A DNA stretch of 64,000 nucleotides from Site-B1 sp963827785 (GCA_963827785.1 CAWHCT010000011.1:62001-126000), one strand, 5' to 3'; counted from the first letter of the stretch, positions 25,701 through 33,513 are shown. Notes: generated by a model from the letters alone, not told the origin. Made by a program: numbers and translations.

Positions 25701-25827
25701 GATCTGCAAAGAACAAATGGATTAAGGCATCATAGGTAGTTTCCAATGTAAAAAAAATGGCACTACCATGAAACACCAATCCTAAAAGTAAGGCTGCGAT
25801 TAAGTATTTGTTCGAGGTTTCCTTCAT
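22738..25827 (-). CDS. Large polytopic membrane protein, GT-C-like glycosyltransferase candidate
   Basis: 1029 residues. The N-terminal half (about 1-430) has roughly 10-12 membrane spans. An acidic first-loop motif, TTYDALIHLFFADHYA, followed by EWYTGF resembles GT-C enzymes and '6-pyruvoyl-tetrahydropterin synthase-related' membrane proteins. Two further spans (about 555 and 605) precede soluble periplasmic modules: an NTF2-like segment (about 630-720) and a FxLYD-like module with VGVVQNIDNVPADVVLKGTL. GT-C enzymes use polyprenyl-linked sugars, so it may polymerise or modify the glycan outside the membrane. First gene of the three-gene operon, divergent from the receiver-GT2 gene. The enzymatic role is inferred. 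Confidence 0.7.
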   Translation of the reverse strand: MKETSNKYLIAALLLGLVFHGSAIFFTLETTYDALIHLFFADHYANSWFEPWNYEWYTGFTVQSYPPLVHQSIALLSYIDGLKFGLFAVAIIAIILFITGVYRFSLLITASKTAAGYAAVLAVFSSSFVETLHIFGQLPSIIGISVLMHALPEIYLWLKTGKKWYLATSLSLIAVTVTSHHVTPIFGMVFFIFPLIGMVIMDHSREKVNSMKEVTIRVFLNSFFKLFWRIVSFGILSLALIITCILPYWINSKNNPITQVPIPHGSRDNFLEITSSGLVFFLIPWGILLLLLPYIFYRYYSKRYLFFGLSITILTILGTGGTTPIPRKILGETAFNILTLDRFTLWASIMSLPLLGEFTFRFVEGDLKTLIQAKFGAIYHRIIGGILAGLFVFMVIFTMSLGYFRPSQPQKIKMLPIVNFLNQDDHDKWRFLTLGFGDQMAWLSAQTNALTVDGNYHSARRLPELTTRPIERLENSKFKGVAGIGSLQQFLTTPDKYNLKYIFSNDKFYDPVLYYAGWQRLQQLENGIMVWERLNVPPLSSILPKEDVAKWLKILWGVIPFLTVLIAFILNVQMFWVIALKSKLKPTPDFLKIQNNYTKFSHGVLRMTHIWSFVLAIIVCYGIYLFYIKNDSQRSPENAVLAYYDALDFKQFETAHSLINPKSNLPIAQYMLEVSVTDGLLSSYAKMDAISTEILNATDSSATLKVDTQWITPLEKIDKTDYKRAVKHKGKWYLEPDEINNDLPPDQLYADNTTNYFNQGRRRVTTEQTHHEDVLKQPVLEIITAKLVKYNGHYAIVGVVQNIDNVPADVVLKGTLYNDANKMLATYNAKYHVKHKLMPKETSPFRINFEGIAWSKTEDSIPKTFHPDEFTPVEFEEQPTKFNLQAAGNVAITDLYKDVVLSDFVIDDNHISGNLFNSGLQEITIPQLLVSYYNENKELLWVDHQFVKEGIRQQRKQDFNYSLLKKGNLNIINSSMENVYVNGLPNASISEKIVPNRIETHSNAMLQEIEHPDFSYIKIDLNTYIGNPK

Positions 25828-25903
25828 TTAAGGCTAATAAACTATGTGGTAAAGATAAATAATTTAACTAGTGATTCATTTTTTAATCATCTATAGGAAT
25901 CTT

Positions 25904-25973
25904 CCATTCGTCGACACTAAACTTGTGTTACGGCTAAATATGAATTTTCGTCAGTGCTTGTATAGTACTTTTG
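25904..25973 (+). promoter_or_regulatory. LytTR-type operator and promoter of the receiver-GT2 gene (site D)
   Basis: CCATTCGTC (25904-25912) is identical to the first repeat of site A, and GACAC after it matches TACAC in four of five positions. The second half-site 21 bp downstream (GTGTTACGG) is poorly conserved. A good -7 element, TACTTTTG (25966-25973), lies 62 bp from the motif start, as at site B. It also lies about 77 bp upstream of the divergent three-gene operon and could affect both. Confidence 0.65.
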
Positions 25974-26004
25974 AACCAACAAAAACAATAAAAATCTAAT
26001 TATT

Positions 26005-27189
26005 ATGAAAATATTAGCCATAGACGATCAACAATTAGTATTACTTCCTTTAGAAAAACGATTAAAGGAGTTAGGATACCAAGTTAAAACTGCAACCAAT
26101 GCATCTGAAGGAATGGACGCGTATGATTCCTTTAATCCGGATTTAGTGATTGTAGATATTAATTTACCTGAGGTTTCCGGTTTGGAAATTATTCGATATA
26201 TCCGAATTACAAATGATGATCAATTACCTATTATGGTACTATCAGGTGTAACCAGTGATGATACTATAACTGTTGGGTTCGATTTAGGAATCAATGATTA
26301 TATGAAAAAGCCTTTAAGTTTGAATGAAATATGTGCTCGAGTTAAACGATTGATTGGAGTTCCAGAAATTGAAAACGTGAACAAACCATCAGAAAATGTC
26401 ATGATCCAACAACGTTGCGTTGGGGTTGTGATTCCTTGTTATAATGAAGAAGAACGTTTGTTAAGCACAGAATTTTTAAATTTTGTTAAAAAAAATACAG
26501 GTTACCATCTTTGTTTTGTAAACGATGGCAGTAAAGATAACACGCTTCAGGTGTTAAAAGAATTACAAAAAGGAAGAGAGGATTATATTACTGTTTACGA
26601 CTGCGAGAAAAATGGTGGTAAAGCAGAAGCTGTTAGATTAGGAATGCTTCACATGGCCAAAAAAGAAGACTTAGATTATATTGGCTTTTTAGATGCCGAT
26701 TTATCAACGGATTTAGCCGATTTTGACGACTTGGTTAAAACCATAGAAAGTTCAGATTTTAAAATTGTAAGTGGTTCTCGAATCTCAAGAATGGGAGCCA
26801 ATATTACAAAGGAATCAGCAAGAAAGATTATCAGTTTGACTATTAATTTCATCATCAGAAAGATATTGAAAATGGATTTTAAAGACACACAATGTGGTGC
26901 AAAGATCTTCAGTAAAGATTCAATTGAAATAGCATTTTCAGAAAAGTTTGTTACACAATGGATCTTTGATGTAGAGATCTTTAAAAGAATGACACACCAT
27001 TTCGGTTTAAAGAAAGCAAAAGCATATTTATGCGAGCAACCATTAAAAAGATGGATTCATGCTGATGGTTCTAAATTATCCATGAAAGATTCAGTTAAAA
27101 TAGTTTTCCAATTAGCGCAAATAGCTTGGGTTTACAGGACTAAGAATTCAAAATCGGAAGTTACAGCAACCGACTTAAAGGTTGCTTAA
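26005..27189 (+). CDS. Receiver domain fused to a GT2 glycosyltransferase
   Basis: 394 residues. Residues 1-120 form a complete receiver: Asp7/Asp8, phospho-acceptor Asp51 (IVDINLPEVSG), Ser80 at the switch position and Lys102. Residues about 130-375 form a GT-A fold of the dolichyl/undecaprenyl-phosphate glycosyltransferase type, with VGVVIPCYNEEERLL, FVNDGSKDNT, the metal-binding FLDADLSTD and DTQCGAKIF. There is no C-terminal membrane domain. The fusion suggests that phosphorylation directly controls sugar transfer, possibly to a lipid carrier. The H-NOX kinase/Hpt relay is a plausible source of phosphate but this is not shown. The promoter carries LytTR-type site D. Confidence 0.9.
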   Translation: MKILAIDDQQLVLLPLEKRLKELGYQVKTATNASEGMDAYDSFNPDLVIVDINLPEVSGLEIIRYIRITNDDQLPIMVLSGVTSDDTITVGFDLGINDYMKKPLSLNEICARVKRLIGVPEIENVNKPSENVMIQQRCVGVVIPCYNEEERLLSTEFLNFVKKNTGYHLCFVNDGSKDNTLQVLKELQKGREDYITVYDCEKNGGKAEAVRLGMLHMAKKEDLDYIGFLDADLSTDLADFDDLVKTIESSDFKIVSGSRISRMGANITKESARKIISLTINFIIRKILKMDFKDTQCGAKIFSKDSIEIAFSEKFVTQWIFDVEIFKRMTHHFGLKKAKAYLCEQPLKRWIHADGSKLSMKDSVKIVFQLAQIAWVYRTKNSKSEVTATDLKVA

Positions 27190-27213
27190 TATTAACTGAA
27201 AACGTTCTTTAAA

Positions 27214-27702
27214 ATGAAATTAGGAATTATTATCATATTCCATGACAACGAAGATATAATTGATAAGGATTTCTTTATCTCGCACTTGAATCAAGCAAAA
27301 AACATAGAATTCTGCTTTGTCAACAATGCCAGTTCCGATAAAACGTATCAATTTTTAACAGAGATAAAAGAGGATTATAGTTGTATATCCTTAGTCGATA
27401 TAAAAAAGTATACAACAGAGTCGATAGCTGTTAAAGCAGGAGCCAGATTTTTATTTAATGAATTTGAATTAAATCACATTGGTTACGTTAGTACAGACAC
27501 AAGGAAAAAAGAACAATTCAACTTATATGAAATGCTAAAAGCAATCAATGCAAATAAAGATTTTATCCTGGAGTATGATATTAAAATGATAGAAAGGCAG
27601 AAAATCAAAAAATCAATAATGAACAGAATATTTTCAGTAATAGAATACTTGAAAGTTCTAAAAACAAACAAACAATTATTTATCGTACAAAGTTTATTTT
27701 AA
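27214..27702 (+). CDS. Short GT2-like protein, possibly inactive
   Basis: 162 residues. The N-terminal half resembles the GT-A nucleotide-binding half of the preceding gene (MKLGIIIIFHDNEDII, then FCFVNNASSDKTYQFL). At the expected metal-binding position it has YVSTDTRKKE rather than a DxD motif, and the acceptor-binding half is missing. It starts 24 nt after the receiver-GT2 stop, so the two are probably co-transcribed. It may be a regulatory or scaffold paralog, or a degenerate duplicate. No function can be assigned. Confidence 0.65.
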   Translation: MKLGIIIIFHDNEDIIDKDFFISHLNQAKNIEFCFVNNASSDKTYQFLTEIKEDYSCISLVDIKKYTTESIAVKAGARFLFNEFELNHIGYVSTDTRKKEQFNLYEMLKAINANKDFILEYDIKMIERQKIKKSIMNRIFSVIEYLKVLKTNKQLFIVQSLF

Positions 27703-27720
27703 ATAAAAACCCAAATAACC

Positions 27721-28728
27721 ATGAACGTATATCCAATAAAATTCAATCCAATCCTCAAAGAAAAAATCTGGGGAGGAAACAAACTAAAAAATATTCTCGG
27801 CAAACAAACCAAAACATCTAATGTTGGCGAAAGCTGGGAGATTTCAGATGTTGAAGGGAACATCTCTGTTGTTAGCAATGGCCAATATCAAGGTCGAAAT
27901 TTGAAAGAACTAATAAAGGAACACAAAATAAATATTTTAGGTTATAATAATTTTGAAAATTTCGGATACAATTTTCCATTATTAATTAAATTTTTAGATG
28001 CTAAAACAGATTTGTCAATTCAGGTACATCCTGACAATAATATGGCAAAACAACATCATAACTCCTTTGGGAAAACAGAAATGTGGTACATAATGGATAG
28101 TGATAAAAATGCCGATATTGTTTTGGGTTTAAAAAACAAAAACATTAATCCTGAAGTACTGCAAAACATAAATTCTGAAAACGTTGATAAAGTATTCAAC
28201 AGAGAACCCGTTAAAAAAGGCGATAGTTTTTTTATCCCTGCAGGAAAGATCCATGCAATTGGCGCTGGAGTATTGGCAGCTGAGATTCAACAAACCTCAG
28301 ATGTAACATATCGAGTTTATGATTGGGATAGAACAGATGATAGAGGTCAAAAGCGGGAATTACATACGGAGTTGGCACAAAAAGCGACTAAAAACTTTGA
28401 TTCTAACGGAAAAGCAAAGTATAATATTCGTGAAAATGAAAGTGCAAATTTGGTTAATTGCGATTACTTTGAAACTAACATTTTAGACATCAGTAAACAT
28501 CAAGAAAAAGATTATTCGTCCTTAGATTCCTTTGTGATTTTCATGTGTGTAGATGGAGAAGCAGACATTACTGCTGGTGGCTATACAGAAACAATAAAAA
28601 TGGGAGAAACCTTATTATTGCCTGCAAAAACTAAGAGAGCAGTAATCAATTCATCAGGCTCTAAAATACTTGAGGTATACAGTGTCAATAAAAATTCAAA
28701 ATTTATTAAGAAGACTCTCTTTTTTTAG
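27721..28728 (+). CDS. manA: Mannose-6-phosphate isomerase, class I (ManA type)
   Basis: 335 residues. Cupin zinc-binding motifs are present: LSIQVHPDNNMAKQH, GKTEMWYIMD and the C-terminal IPAGKIHAIGAGVLAAEIQQTSDVTYRVYDWDR. The enzyme interconverts fructose-6-phosphate and mannose-6-phosphate and so feeds GDP-mannose synthesis. It begins 18 nt after the short GT2-like gene and probably belongs to the glycan locus, which suggests a mannose-derived sugar in the polymer. Bacteroidota short-form ManA proteins have this length. Confidence 0.92.
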   Translation: MNVYPIKFNPILKEKIWGGNKLKNILGKQTKTSNVGESWEISDVEGNISVVSNGQYQGRNLKELIKEHKINILGYNNFENFGYNFPLLIKFLDAKTDLSIQVHPDNNMAKQHHNSFGKTEMWYIMDSDKNADIVLGLKNKNINPEVLQNINSENVDKVFNREPVKKGDSFFIPAGKIHAIGAGVLAAEIQQTSDVTYRVYDWDRTDDRGQKRELHTELAQKATKNFDSNGKAKYNIRENESANLVNCDYFETNILDISKHQEKDYSSLDSFVIFMCVDGEADITAGGYTETIKMGETLLLPAKTKRAVINSSGSKILEVYSVNKNSKFIKKTLFF

Positions 28729-28806
28729 CAAAGTTGTCTACTAGTTAACTAAACTAAAAGCAAAAAAACCGTAAAAAACTATAAATAAGTTAATTACGAT
28801 TTTATT

Positions 28807-29199
28807 TTGTGGAGTCGCCGAGAATCGAACTCTGGTCCAAACAAGCCATCAATAGGCTTTCTACACGTTTAGTTTTTTCATGGTTTTCGATAATGTGCTG
28901 ATTAAAAACACTCTACACATTACTTATCTTCTTAATTTCAAAATTGCATCAAAGCGCTACAATTTCTATGTTAACATTTACGATGCCTCAAAAAGAACGC
29001 CGTTAACCAAGGCTTTCAAGAGACATTCAGCTTTCCTACCTAGTAGGACGAGGCTTAATCTTACTAAAATTCAGATTAAGCAGCTAAAGCGTAGTTATTC
29101 TCGCCGTTTAAATTTTGAAATAGCATTTTACGAGTTTCAATTTCATTACTCGACGTGCTTACAAATCAATAAAACTCGCTGTCAAAACCAGTCGACCCC
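28807..29199 (-). ncRNA. ssrA: Transfer-messenger RNA (tmRNA)
   Basis: The 5' end GGGGTCG (from 29199) pairs with CGACTCC at the 3' end (28811-28817) with one G-U pair. The T-arm near the 3' end has the loop GTTCGATTC. The tag reading frame (29076-29105) encodes GENNYALAA followed by TAA. The length of about 390 nt is normal. The terminal CCA is not fully genome-encoded (CAA follows the discriminator). A -7-like element, CATCTTTG, lies 7 nt before the 5' end. tmRNA rescues stalled ribosomes. Confidence 0.95.
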
Positions 29200-29223
29200 A
29201 ATATTTCAAAGATGTTTTTTATA

Positions 29224-29310
29224 GCGTTACCTTCCGTTGTACTTCAGGTCAGGCTTTCAGCTATATCTTTTGCTTTACAAGCAAAAGGATGTCGCTTCAA
29301 TCCTTAACGC
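29224..29310. repeat. Structured, repeat-like element upstream of ssrA
   Basis: The outer ends GCGTTA (29224-29229) and TAACGC (29305-29310) are complementary, and an internal 9-bp hairpin (29267-29275 with 29279-29287, 3-nt loop) lies between them. The sequence ...TTCAGGTCAGGCTTTCAGCTATATC... looks like a family of short structured elements that I recall in flavobacterial intergenic regions, but I cannot confirm this. A further inverted repeat (CTCAC/GTGAG) lies at 29313-29340. It is probably an RNA element or a small non-autonomous repeat. Confidence 0.45.
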
Positions 29311-29361
29311 GAACTCACCTTCACTAAAGTTTCAGTGAGCGTTGGCAAAGTTACCAAAAAG

Positions 29362-29393
29362 TTTGTTTAACCTGCCATTTCCTATTACTTTAG
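29362..29393 (+). promoter_or_regulatory. Promoter of the lysine/alanine-dehydrogenase-like gene
   Basis: TTTG (29362-29365) and TACTTTAG (29386-29393) are separated by 20 nt. This is close to the Bacteroidota consensus, with one mismatch in the -7 element. The gene's ATG at 29476 follows about 80 nt later. Confidence 0.6.
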
Positions 29394-29475
29394 TGCAATA
29401 TTTATACCATTCTTAATGACTGTCAGAATCGAACCAGAACTGTCAGTTTTACAACTTATTAATATTCAAGCATAT

Positions 29476-30683
29476 ATGAAGTTTGCCATAATAAAAGAAC
29501 GTAAAAATCCACCTGACAGAAGAGTTGTTTTGTCACCTCAAGCCTGTGAAAAGATCATTAAAACGTTTCCAGAAGCAGAAATAATTGTTGAATCATCAGA
29601 TGTACGGGTTTTTACGGATTCAGAATATTCAAAATTAGGATTTAATGTGACTACATGATGTATCAGAAGCACGATGTTATGCTTGGTGTAAAAGAAGTTC
29701 CTATTGATGCATTAATACCAAATAAAAAGTACTTTTTCTTCAGTCATACCATCAAAAAACAACCTTATAATCGCAAATTGCTCAAAGCAATTTTAGAAAA
29801 GAATATTGAATTATATGATCATGAGACCATTGTCAATAAAGAAGGTTTTAGAATCATTGGGTTTGGGTATTATGCAGGTGTTGTTGGCGCTTACAATGGA
29901 ATCAGGACATTTGGGTTAAAATATAATGCTTTCAATTTACCAAAGGCATCAGATTTAAAAAATAGAGACGAATTAGAATCAGAACTGGAAAAAATCAAGC
30001 TTCCGAAAATAAAAATTGTTTTAACAGGAAAAGGCAGAGTAGGTGCAGGTGCCAAAGAAGTATTAGATCATATGAATATTAAAGAAGTTACTGTAGATGA
30101 ATATTTAAGTAAAGAATTTGATGAGGCTGTTTATGTCCAAATAGATGTGCTAGATTATAACAAACGAAAAGATGGTCAAAATTTAGATATGTATGATTTT
30201 TTTGATAATCCAGAAGATTACGAATCTACTTTTAAAAGGTTTACAAAGGTAAGTGATATGTTTATTGCAGGTCATTTTTATGGAGAAGGAGCTCCTGTTT
30301 TTTATAGCAAAGAAGATATGAAATCTCCCGATTTTAAGATAAAAGTAGTAGCAGATATTAGTTGTGATGTAGATGGACCTGTGGCCTCAACTATTCGTTC
30401 TTCAACAATTGCAGAACCAAATTATGGGTACAATCCAAAAACAGAAAGTGAAGTAGATTTTAAAGATAAAGATGCCATTGCTGTTATGGCAGTAGATAAT
30501 TTACCGTGTGAGTTACCAGATAATGCAAGTCGTGGATTTGGTAAAATGTTTTATGATCATGTCATTCCTGCTTTTTTTAATAATGATAAAGATGGAATTT
30601 TAGAAAGAGCGAAAATGACCGAAAACGGTAAACTAACAGAACGTTTTGCCTATTTGCAAGATTATGTGGATGGAAACGAATAA
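29476..30683 (+). CDS. NAD(P)-dependent saccharopine/alanine dehydrogenase-like oxidoreductase (frame-disrupted)
   Basis: The N-terminal part (MKFAIIKERKNPPDRRVVLS) and the remainder (DVMLGVKEVPIDALIPNKKYFFFSHTIKKQ, then VLTGKGRVGAGAKEVL as the NAD-binding region) belong to one protein of about 401 residues in the AlaDh/PNT and lysine-forming saccharopine dehydrogenase group. The frame breaks near 29652-29672. Removing one T (after ACTACA) and one C (before GATGTTATG) restores TTDVSEADVMLGVKEVP, giving exactly 402 codons with the stop. Sequence error is therefore likely. The first plausible start is the ATG at 29476; an earlier ATG at 29416 adds unrelated residues. Substrate uncertain. Confidence 0.8.
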
Positions 30684-31467
30684 AAGCATTAAAACTGCTT
30701 TAGTAACTGGAGCAGCTTCAGGATTAGGATTAGAGTTGTCAATTTTGTTAGCTAAAGATTCTTATGATCTAATTTTAATCGACATAGATGAATCCAATCT
30801 TAAACTTGCTAAAGAACAAATTGAAAATGATTGTACGGTTGAAATAAGTTTGCTTGTTAAGGATTTAGGTCAATCTAATATAGCTAGTGAAATCTTTAAG
30901 GAACTTAAAGGAAAGCCAATAGATATTCTGGTTAATAATGCTGGTTTTGGTTTATTCGGATCATTCTCAGAAACTGAATGGGAACGTGAGTTGGAAATGT
31001 TACAACTTCATATAATTACAACTACACATTTAACAAAATTATTATTGAAAGGGATGCTTGAACGAGGTTATGGTAGAATATTAAATTTATCATCCTTGGC
31101 GGCTTTTCAACCTGGACCATTGATGTCTTTATATTATGCATCTAAAGCTTATATATTATCATTTTCTGAAGCCATAGCAAATGAACTGAAAGGAACAGGA
31201 GTTACTTTAACTGTCCTTTGTCCAGGGTTAACCAATACAGCGTTTCAAAGTGTAGTTTCCGACTCATCAACAGAAAATAAAATAGGTTTTAATATGGCTT
31301 GTCCCAAAGATGTCGCTCAGTATGGTTACAGAGCTATGATGAAAGGTCAAACATTGGCCATTCCAGGGAGATTTAATAAGTTTCTGGCCAGTCTTCATCG
31401 GTTTGTCACCAGAGGAATGGCAACAAAAATCATGAGGAATATCCAGGAAAAGAATAGAGCGAGTTAA
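30670..31467 (+). CDS. Short-chain dehydrogenase/reductase
   Basis: 265 residues of classical SDR type with the Rossmann cofactor motif TGAASGLG, the structural NNAG motif and the catalytic YYASK (Tyr and Lys), preceded by the catalytic Ser in LNLSSLAAF. A C-terminal extension follows the core. The ATG at 30670 overlaps the end of the preceding dehydrogenase by 14 bp; the upstream ATG at 30664 is equally possible. It is close to the DltE-like SDRs acting on short acyl or keto substrates, but the substrate cannot be read from sequence. Convergent with hisIE. Confidence 0.88.
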   Translation: METNKSIKTALVTGAASGLGLELSILLAKDSYDLILIDIDESNLKLAKEQIENDCTVEISLLVKDLGQSNIASEIFKELKGKPIDILVNNAGFGLFGSFSETEWERELEMLQLHIITTTHLTKLLLKGMLERGYGRILNLSSLAAFQPGPLMSLYYASKAYILSFSEAIANELKGTGVTLTVLCPGLTNTAFQSVVSDSSTENKIGFNMACPKDVAQYGYRAMMKGQTLAIPGRFNKFLASLHRFVTRGMATKIMRNIQEKNRAS

Positions 31468-31468
31468 T

Positions 31469-32056
31469 TTACTTTGCTCTTTCTTTTAAAACACTTTCGA
31501 TATCTTCTAAATTAAATCCTTTAGCCTTTAGCAGAATTAAATAGTGATACATTAAATCTGCTGCTTCATTTTTAAATAAATCAGCATCATTATCTTTTGC
31601 TTCAATAACTAATTCCACTGCTTCTTCACCAACTTTTTGAGCTACTTTATTAATGCCGCTTTTGAAGAGTTTGTTGGTATATGAATTTTCATCATTTGTA
31701 TCAATTCTATCATTGATGGTTTGTTGTAATTCGTATAAAAAACCTTTTGCAGTTTCTTCTTTAAAACAAGATGTACTTCCTGTATGACAGGTTGGACCTT
31801 TTGGATCTGCTTTTATCAAAATGGTATCGTTATCACAATCAATCTGAATATCTTTTACAATCAAAAAATTTCCAGATTCTTCACCTTTGGTCCACAATCT
31901 GTTCTTGCTTCTGCTGAAAAAAGTGACTTTATTTTCTGCTTTGGTTTTATTGAATGCTTCTTCATTCATATATCCTAACATTAATACTTGTAAGGTATTA
32001 TTATTCTGAATGATTACAGGAACTAATCCATCTCCTTTTGTAAAATCTATGTCCAT
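31469..32056 (-). CDS. hisIE: Bifunctional phosphoribosyl-AMP cyclohydrolase/phosphoribosyl-ATP pyrophosphatase
   Basis: 195 residues. The HisI domain (about 1-105) has LGYMNEEAF, FFSRSKNRLWTKGEESGN, the metal-binding DCDND and the CHTGSTSCF cysteine motif. The HisE domain (about 110-195) has GINKVAQKVGEEAVELVIEA and EAADLMYHYLILL. Together they perform steps 2 and 3 of histidine synthesis. It is the last gene of the his operon and overlaps the end of the repaired hisF frame by 10 bp. This is one of the few his genes in the window with an intact frame. Confidence 0.96.
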   Translation of the reverse strand: MDIDFTKGDGLVPVIIQNNNTLQVLMLGYMNEEAFNKTKAENKVTFFSRSKNRLWTKGEESGNFLIVKDIQIDCDNDTILIKADPKGPTCHTGSTSCFKEETAKGFLYELQQTINDRIDTNDENSYTNKLFKSGINKVAQKVGEEAVELVIEAKDNDADLFKNEAADLMYHYLILLKAKGFNLEDIESVLKERAK

Positions 32057-32806
32057 CGTATTGCTATGTTTTCGTTTTTTAAATATTGTTTTAATTCTGG
32101 AATTGGTATTTCTCCATAATGAAAAATACTTGCTGCCAATCCAGCACTTGCATGAGTCGTTTCAAACAAGGTTTTAAAATGTTCTTTGGTTCCTGCTCCT
32201 CCTGAAGCAATTACCGGAATATTAACTGCATTTACTCACTTCTTCAGTTAGATCTAATGCAAAACCAGATTTGGTACCATCATTATTCATGGAAGTTAAT
32301 AATATTTCTCCAGCTCCTAATGCTTCCACTTGTTTTACCCAATCCATGGTTTTTAATGGAGTTGGAGTTCGTCCACCATGAACAAAAACCATCCATTCTC
32401 CATTTTCATAATTGGTATCAATGGCAACCACGCAACATTGACTTCCAAATTCTCTTGCAATTTCAGTGATCAATTCTGGATTTTTAACTGCTGATGAATT
32501 GACACTCACTTTATCTGCTCCAGCCTTAATAACGGCTGATACATCTTCAATTGTATTTATGCCACCACCAACAGTAAACGGAATGTTGATTTCCTCTGCT
32601 ATATGAGTGACTAGTTCTACTAATGTTTTTCGTTTTTCTATGGTTGCTGTAATATCTAAAAACACCAATTCATCTGCACCTTGTTCTACATATTTTTTTG
32701 CCAATTCAATCGGGTCACCAGCATCTGTGATATCAACAAAGTTGATGCCTTTTACGGTTCTTCCATCTTTAATATCTAAACAAGGTATGATTCTTTTTTT
32801 TAACAT
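32047..32806 (-). CDS. hisF: Imidazole glycerol phosphate synthase subunit HisF (frame-disrupted)
   Basis: A (beta/alpha)8 cyclase that joins PRFAR and ammonia from HisH to form imidazole-glycerol phosphate. The N-terminus MLKKRIIPCLDIKDGRTVKG and the phosphate-binding VGGGI and ASGGAGT are present. The frame breaks near 32236: an AAA where AA is expected (AGTAAATGCAG) shifts the tail. With one A removed, the sequence continues SNAVNIPVIASGGAGT to a TAG at 32047 and a protein of 252 residues, the family length. It overlaps the hisA stop and the hisIE start. Confidence 0.9.
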
Positions 32807-33513
32807 AACTTCTGTAATTCTTTAAGTGTGATATTTCCTTCGTAAATGGCTTTACCAAGAATTGCACCTTCACAACCAATTTCTTTAACCAATTCTAAAT
32901 CTTTCATAGATAGAAACACCACCACTTGCAATTAATTTTACATCTGATTTTATAACAATTTCATTGTATAATTCGTTTGAAGTTCCTTGTAACATGCCAT
33001 CTTTTGCAATGTCTGTACAAATTACATAATCAATTCCTTTTGATTCGTAATCCTTGATAAAATCAACAACATCTAATTCTGATGCTTCTAACCAACCATT
33101 GGTTGCTATTTTTCGATTATTACAATCAGCTCCAAAAATAATTTTATCTGAACCATATGTATCTAACCATTTTAAAAACACATCAGGATTATTAGCAGCA
33201 ATACTTCCTCCAGTAATTTGATTTGCACCACATTCAAAAGCAATTCTCAAATCATCATCTGATTTTAATCCACCTCCAAAATCAACTTTTAAATTGGTTT
33301 TTGATGCAATACTTTCCAATATTCTATGATTGACAATATGCTTCGATTTGGCTCCATCTAAATCCACTAAATGTAAATATTCAATGCCATTGGCTTCAAA
33401 TTCTTTGGCAACTTCCAAAGGATTTTCATTATAAATTTTTTTTGTGTTGTAATCACCTTTGTAAGTCTGACACATTTACCATCTATTATATCTATTGCTG
33501 GTATAATTCTCAT
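32800..33513 (-). CDS. hisA: ProFAR isomerase HisA (frame-disrupted)
   Basis: A (beta/alpha)8 isomerase for histidine step 4. The N-terminus reads MRIIPAIDIIDGKCVRLTK in one frame, continues GDYNTKKIYNENP in a second after a missing A (ACAAAGG at about 33460), and returns to a third after an extra T (TCTATCTATG at about 32905), where MKDLELVKEIGCEGA follows. Both repairs leave 237 residues, the normal length. Its ATG overlaps the hisH stop and its TAA overlaps the hisF ATG, as expected of an intact operon. Confidence 0.9.

Noticed and set aside
28880..29224. 114-codon plus-strand ORF
   Set aside because: It lies antisense across the tmRNA gene; the paired ends, T-loop and GENNYALAA tag on the minus strand explain this sequence.
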